Assembly (NCBI RefSeq): GCF_900102375.1
Contig: NZ_FNBO01000005.1
Span: forward strand, 62,001 to 126,000
Direction of reading: 5' to 3'
Length of the DNA stretch: 64,000 nucleotides
From: Halorubrum xinjiangense
Lineage (GTDB): Archaea > Halobacteriota > Halobacteria > Halobacteriales > Haloferacaceae
Shown here piece after piece: positions 61,109 through 64,000 of the stretch. Each line of letters starts with the position of its first letter. Position 1 is the first letter of the stretch. Both the position numbers and the translations under genes were made by a program. The notes below the pieces were generated by a model. The model was not told the origin of the DNA. It ran no database searches and saw nothing but the letters and a program-made list of their open reading frames with translations.

Positions 61109-61357
61109 GTGGCGCGTGCCGACGAGCGCCCGGAGGGCGCGAGTCGCACGCGCGAGGGAGTCAGTCGGCCGGAGCGAAGCGGAGGCCGACTGACGAGGCT
61201 GGGGAGGTGGGAGGTGCGGTTGCGGTGCGGGGCGGGACTCAAAGGGGCGGCCGTGAGGCGGGCGCAGGCGACGTAAGCACCACAGCGAAGGAGCGATAGC
61301 GACTGAGCGAGGAGCGCAGCGAGCGTGCGCCCGCCTCACGGCCGGGGATTTGGAGGT
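61109..61357 (+). ncRNA. Structured RNA-like element, copy E (cleanest)
   Basis: It starts GGTGGCGCGTGCC. The 5' stem is GCGCGTGC/GCACGCGC around an inner GCGCCC/GGGCGC hairpin. The second hairpin is GTCAGTCGGCC/GGCCGACTGAC, followed by core GAGGCTGGGGAGGTG to GGGACTCAAAGGGG (61195-61246). The third helix pairs CGGCCGTGAGGCGGGCGCA with its complement at 61325-61343. It is 50 bp after the stop of the M29-like gene. The compact form and intact helices make this the best reference copy. Confidence 0.68.
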
Positions 61358-61510
61358 GGCTGCCACCAGTTTACTGACTTTCATTTATATCCGAACGGCC
61401 GGGGCCTTGGAGGTGGCTGCCACCAGTTTACTGACTTCCATTTATATCCGAACGGCCGGGGATTTGGGGACGGTCGCCCACAATTCGCCGGCAGCCATTT
61501 ATAAGAGGCC
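61345..61510 (+). repeat. 57-bp tail repeats of element E
   Basis: TTGGAGGTGGCTGCCACCAG occurs at 61350 and 61407 and in a diverged form at 61464: a strict 57-bp period. Two of the three units are almost identical across all 57 bp, including CATTTATATCCGAACGGCCG. Confidence 0.8.
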
Positions 61511-61549
61511 GACGCCAGACACGGAAGATCTCAATACCCGATCAACGAC

Positions 61550-62434
61550 TTATTCCACGACCGCGAGCGCCACGCCGTTCACGTCCCTGACGCCGACCAC
61601 TTGGTGGCGCCAGCCGTCGCCGGCGTCGACACAGAGCGTCCCCGCCTCGGTGACCGCGACGGAGACGCCGGGCCCGTAGCCGAGCGCCACAGCGGCCTCG
61701 TCAACGGGTAGCTCCGCGACCGCCCACGTCTCCTCGCCCCACTCACCGGACGCGTCCGAGTGAACGAGCAGGTCCCCGTCGACGACCGCCATCGCGTGGC
61801 CGTCGCCGTCGGCCGCGACCGCGTCCGCGGCGGCCTCCCGAGCCGTCATCCAGCCGTTGCCGAGCCAGTAGAGCCCCGCGCCGGTCGCTGCGAGCGGCAT
61901 CCCGGCGCCGGCCACGTCGCGCGCGTCGTCCAGCCCGACGTCAGTGAGCCCGTCCTCGCCGACCCGAAAGACCCCGTCCGCGGCCGCGACGAGCGCGCCG
62001 TCGACCGCGCGCGGGTCCGCGACGCTCCCAAAACGCGTTGTCGACGCGATCGCTACCCCATCGTCCGCGAACGCGACGCGCTCGATCGCGCCGTTCTCGC
62101 GCGCGACGATCACCCCCTTACGACCGCTCGCGACACCGACCGCGACCGCCGGATCGTCGTCGACGAACGCGAACTCCGGGTCGTCGCCGACAGCGGCGAC
62201 AGAGAGACCGTCGGGCGCGGCCGCGACGACGAGGTCCGTACCGTCACCGCGCGCGAGGACGGCAACGTCGCGCGCGGGGTCCCGTGCGACCATGTCGAAC
62301 GCGCCGATCTTGTCGGCCGACAGCGAGACCCGGACGATCCCAGCCCCGGTCGCGACGTAGGCGTCGGTGCGGCCGGCGCTGCCCGCGTACACGCGCTTTT
62401 CGTCGATCGAGATGTCGTCCTCGGCGGGAGCCAT
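61550..62434 (-). CDS. Predicted beta-propeller protein (HVO_0234-like)
   Basis: A 294-residue soluble protein built from short beta-strand repeats such as DLVVAAAPDGLSVAAVGDD, VADPRAVDGALVAAADGVFR and GHAMAVVDGDLLVHSD, spaced about 45 residues apart, which fits a six- or seven-bladed propeller. I think it belongs to the haloarchaeal HVO_0234-type family, though only from memory of its start (ISIDEKRVYAG). ATG 62434 is used; the frame stays open far upstream over the opposite-strand gene and that part is not coding. Divergent from the nucleoside-recognition protein. Confidence 0.75.
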   Translation of the reverse strand: MAPAEDDISIDEKRVYAGSAGRTDAYVATGAGIVRVSLSADKIGAFDMVARDPARDVAVLARGDGTDLVVAAAPDGLSVAAVGDDPEFAFVDDDPAVAVGVASGRKGVIVARENGAIERVAFADDGVAIASTTRFGSVADPRAVDGALVAAADGVFRVGEDGLTDVGLDDARDVAGAGMPLAATGAGLYWLGNGWMTAREAAADAVAADGDGHAMAVVDGDLLVHSDASGEWGEETWAVAELPVDEAAVALGYGPGVSVAVTEAGTLCVDAGDGWRHQVVGVRDVNGVALAVVE

Positions 62435-62491
62435 CGGGAGGCCGTTCTCCGCGGCGGGACATAAGCCCCGCGCGAGCGTTCCGACGGCCAT

Positions 62492-63502
62492 TTGGTCGCC
62501 CCCGACGAACCGCAGTCCGTGCAATCGGTCGCCGCCGACCTCTCGACCCTGCTCGCGGACGTGGTCCCCCGGCTGGCCCGGATCACGGCGTTCATCGCGG
62601 GCGGCGTCTTCGCCGCCAACGTCGCCGTCGCGTTCGGGCTGGTCCGGTACGTCGCCGGGATCGCGGGATGGCTCACGCGGCCGGCAAACCTCCCGGACGA
62701 GGTCGGCACGGCGATCCTCACGACCGCGGCGTCGACGACCGCGGGCTACGCCACGCTCGCGGAGTACCGCGAATCGGGGCTGCTCGACGACCGGGCGACG
62801 CTCGTCGCGGTCGTGATGAACACGTTCTTCGGCTTCGTCCAGCACGTGTTCACCTACTACGTCCCGGTGTTGATCCCGATTCTCGGCGTCACTACCGGCG
62901 GCGTCTACGTCGGCGCGCGCGCCGGCATCGCGCTGCTCATCACCGTTACGGGCGTCCTCGCGGGCGGACTCCTGCTCTCCGAGTCCAACGTCGACCGCGC
63001 CGCGCTCGCCGACGTCGACGCGACCGGCCCGGAGGCCGACGAGCGCACCTCCCGAGAGCGCGTCCGCGACGCCGCCGGGAAGTCGTGGAAGACCCTCCGC
63101 CGGATCGTCCCGCGGCTCGCGGTCGTATACACGCTGGTCATCTGGCTCGTCACGACGTACGACGTGACGGCGCTGACGAGCGTCGCGGAGCCGATCACGA
63201 GCGTGCTGGGCCTCCCGGGCGCTGCGGTGCCCGTCATCGCGGTGTTCACGCTCGACACGACCGCGGGCGCGGCGACGCTCGCCGGGGCGGAGGCCGGGGT
63301 CTTCACCACCCGGACCGCGGTCGCGTCGCTGCTCATCGGGAGCATCCTCTCTTTTGCCGTCTCGACGTTCCGGCGCTCGATCCCGTTCCAGTACGGGATC
63401 TGGGGCGCCTCGTTCGGCACGAAGGTGATCGTCGTCAACACCGCCCTCAAGCTCGTCTTCATCTCGGCGACGGTCGCGCTGCTGCTCGCGCCGGTGTGGT
63501 GA
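62492..63502 (+). CDS. Nucleoside-recognition-domain membrane protein (SpmA/B, FeoB-gate type)
   Basis: A membrane protein of up to 336 residues with about eight helices in two similar halves, each with a gate-like motif: LTTAASTTAGYATLAEYRES and VFTLDTTAGAATLAGAEAGV. The FeoB-type Gate domain includes nucleoside transporters, spore maturation proteins and FeoB; substrate unknown. The start is weak: TTG 62492 gives MVAPDEPQSVQ and GTG 62519 is the alternative; no ATG is available. Confidence 0.82.
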   Translation: MVAPDEPQSVQSVAADLSTLLADVVPRLARITAFIAGGVFAANVAVAFGLVRYVAGIAGWLTRPANLPDEVGTAILTTAASTTAGYATLAEYRESGLLDDRATLVAVVMNTFFGFVQHVFTYYVPVLIPILGVTTGGVYVGARAGIALLITVTGVLAGGLLLSESNVDRAALADVDATGPEADERTSRERVRDAAGKSWKTLRRIVPRLAVVYTLVIWLVTTYDVTALTSVAEPITSVLGLPGAAVPVIAVFTLDTTAGAATLAGAEAGVFTTRTAVASLLIGSILSFAVSTFRRSIPFQYGIWGASFGTKVIVVNTALKLVFISATVALLLAPVW

Positions 63503-63607
63503 GGCGGTCGCCCGCGGGCGCCGACGATCGCGCCGACGGCGGCGACCGACCGCGCCGGCGACGCCCGAATCAGTAGGTTCAACACCGCCCCGGACCGATC
63601 GGCGCGC

Positions 63608-63772
63608 ATGGCCCTCGAAAAGGACGTGGACTGTCCCGCGTGCGGCGAGACCCGTTCGTTCTACCGGACCGCGGCGATGACGCTTCACCTCGGCGAGAAG
63701 ACGAAGTGGCGCTGTCCCGACTGCGGGTACGGCTACGTCGAGATCGACGGGATCGACACGCTCCCGGCCTGA
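63608..63772 (+). CDS. Small zinc-ribbon protein
   Basis: A 54-residue protein with two Cys pairs, DCPACGETRSFYR and RCPDCGYGYVEID, separated by about 25 residues: a rubredoxin/zinc-ribbon type fold. Such single-domain haloarchaeal zinc ribbons are common and of unknown role. ATG 63608 begins MALEKDVDCPAC; the gene is shorter than most annotation length limits but the coding pattern is strong. Confidence 0.8.
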   Translation: MALEKDVDCPACGETRSFYRTAAMTLHLGEKTKWRCPDCGYGYVEIDGIDTLPA

Positions 63773-63888
63773 CTCGGCTGGCACCCGCCCTTCCTCGTCA
63801 CCCCACCACGCCACAACACTCAGTAGCCCCGCGGCTGAGTCGGATCGCATGAACCGGACACGGCGACGGTCCGCGGAGGCGAGAGCGT

Positions 63889-64000
63889 GTGGTCGGTGAG
63901 GCGCGCGACCCCGAGAGCGACGTGGGCCCGCTCGACGGGCTCACCGTGCTGGACCTCTCGCGCGTGCTCGTCGGGCCATTCTGCACGATGCAGCTCGGCG
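63889..64000 (+). CDS. CaiB/BaiF family CoA transferase, N-terminus only
   Basis: Starts at GTG 63889 (no ATG in frame after the stop at 63850) and runs off the window. The visible GLTVLDLSRVLVGPFCTMQL is the conserved start of family III CoA transferases, including the Rossmann-like CoA-binding site. The frame before it has no more start codons, so the N-terminal 13 residues are charged haloarchaeal padding. Substrate cannot be told. Confidence 0.85.
   Translation, partial: MVGEARDPESDVGPLDGLTVLDLSRVLVGPFCTMQLG

Noticed and set aside
61109-61357. SRP RNA, RNase P RNA or rRNA fragment
   Set aside because: The core motifs of those RNAs (SRP helix 8 GGNA-type loop with its flanks, RNase P conserved regions) are not seen, and five divergent copies in 64 kb would be wrong for single-copy housekeeping RNAs.
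61550-63850. A 766-codon minus-strand frame covering the nucleoside-recognition gene
   Set aside because: Only the part after 62434 looks like a protein. The rest is Arg-rich shadow opposite a clear membrane protein on the plus strand.

Overview
The window is chromosomal DNA from a halophilic archaeon (class Halobacteria, most like Halorubrum or a close relative; the genus is an inference). The evidence is high GC, very acidic predicted proteins, TATA boxes about 25-30 bp before start codons (leaderless genes), Tat-type lipoprotein signals ending in LAGC, HTH-10 and TrmB regulators, MBF1, type II archaeal GAPDH, F420 genes (CofE, Mer-like) and a haloarchaeal IS1341-type TnpB. No rRNA, tRNA or CRISPR array was recognised.

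Layout. 1-2.9 kb: two paralogous HD-domain phosphohydrolases flanking a universal stress protein, then MBF1. 3.5-4.9 kb: a PurD-like ATP-grasp protein. 5.0-15.1 kb: a co-directional block of an alpha/beta hydrolase, acyl-CoA synthetase, HTH-10 regulator, complete branched-chain-amino-acid-type ABC importer and thiolase-fold (KAS III/HMG-CoA synthase-like) enzyme, which reads as uptake and CoA activation of an organic acid or amino-acid-like substrate. 15.5-26.1 kb: MaoC protein, GlpA-like oxidoreductase, small membrane protein, photolyase, S9 peptidase, tandem rhodanese, UspA, Gfo/Idh/MocA oxidoreductase, acetyltransferase and an LOR/SDH (archaeal ornithine cyclodeaminase-type) protein. 26.2-29.0 kb: an AT-richer island with a membrane histidine kinase and a type IV pilin-like protein. 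29.4-37.5 kb: M50 protease, DoxX-like protein, chemoreceptor, the F420 pair, a Tsr3 homologue and a peroxiredoxin. 37.5-39.0 kb: an IS1341-type element. 39.7-42.2 kb: a heavy-metal P-type ATPase. 42.3-56.9 kb: a sucrose/fructan region (GH32, GH68, aldo/keto reductase, sugar ABC importer, GH13, PfkB kinase, TrmB regulator). 57-64 kb: small hypotheticals, GAPDH, an M29-like protein, a predicted beta-propeller, a nucleoside-recognition-domain membrane protein, a zinc ribbon and the start of a CoA transferase.

The most unusual feature is a dispersed element present five times (about 2982-3470 +, 15066-15474 -, 29105-29447 -, 39015-39448 -, 61109-61510 +). Each copy looks like a 250-400 nt structured RNA: a 5' helix, a second hairpin, an almost invariant core containing GGGACTCAAAGGGG, and a long third helix. 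The stems change sequence between loci while keeping their pairing. Each copy is followed by a tail of 57-bp repeats, every unit with a TATA-box-like sequence. I do not recognise it as SRP RNA, RNase P RNA, a CRISPR or a known riboswitch, and four of the five copies lie just after the 3' end of a same-strand gene. This is the best candidate for an undescribed system in the window.

Other points of interest are an array of 20-bp repeats between the photolyase and the peptidase, a livM gene whose best start is ATT, a small membrane-protein gene interrupted by TAG, a TnpB lacking the usual RuvC-II glutamate, and possible operators in the sugar region.
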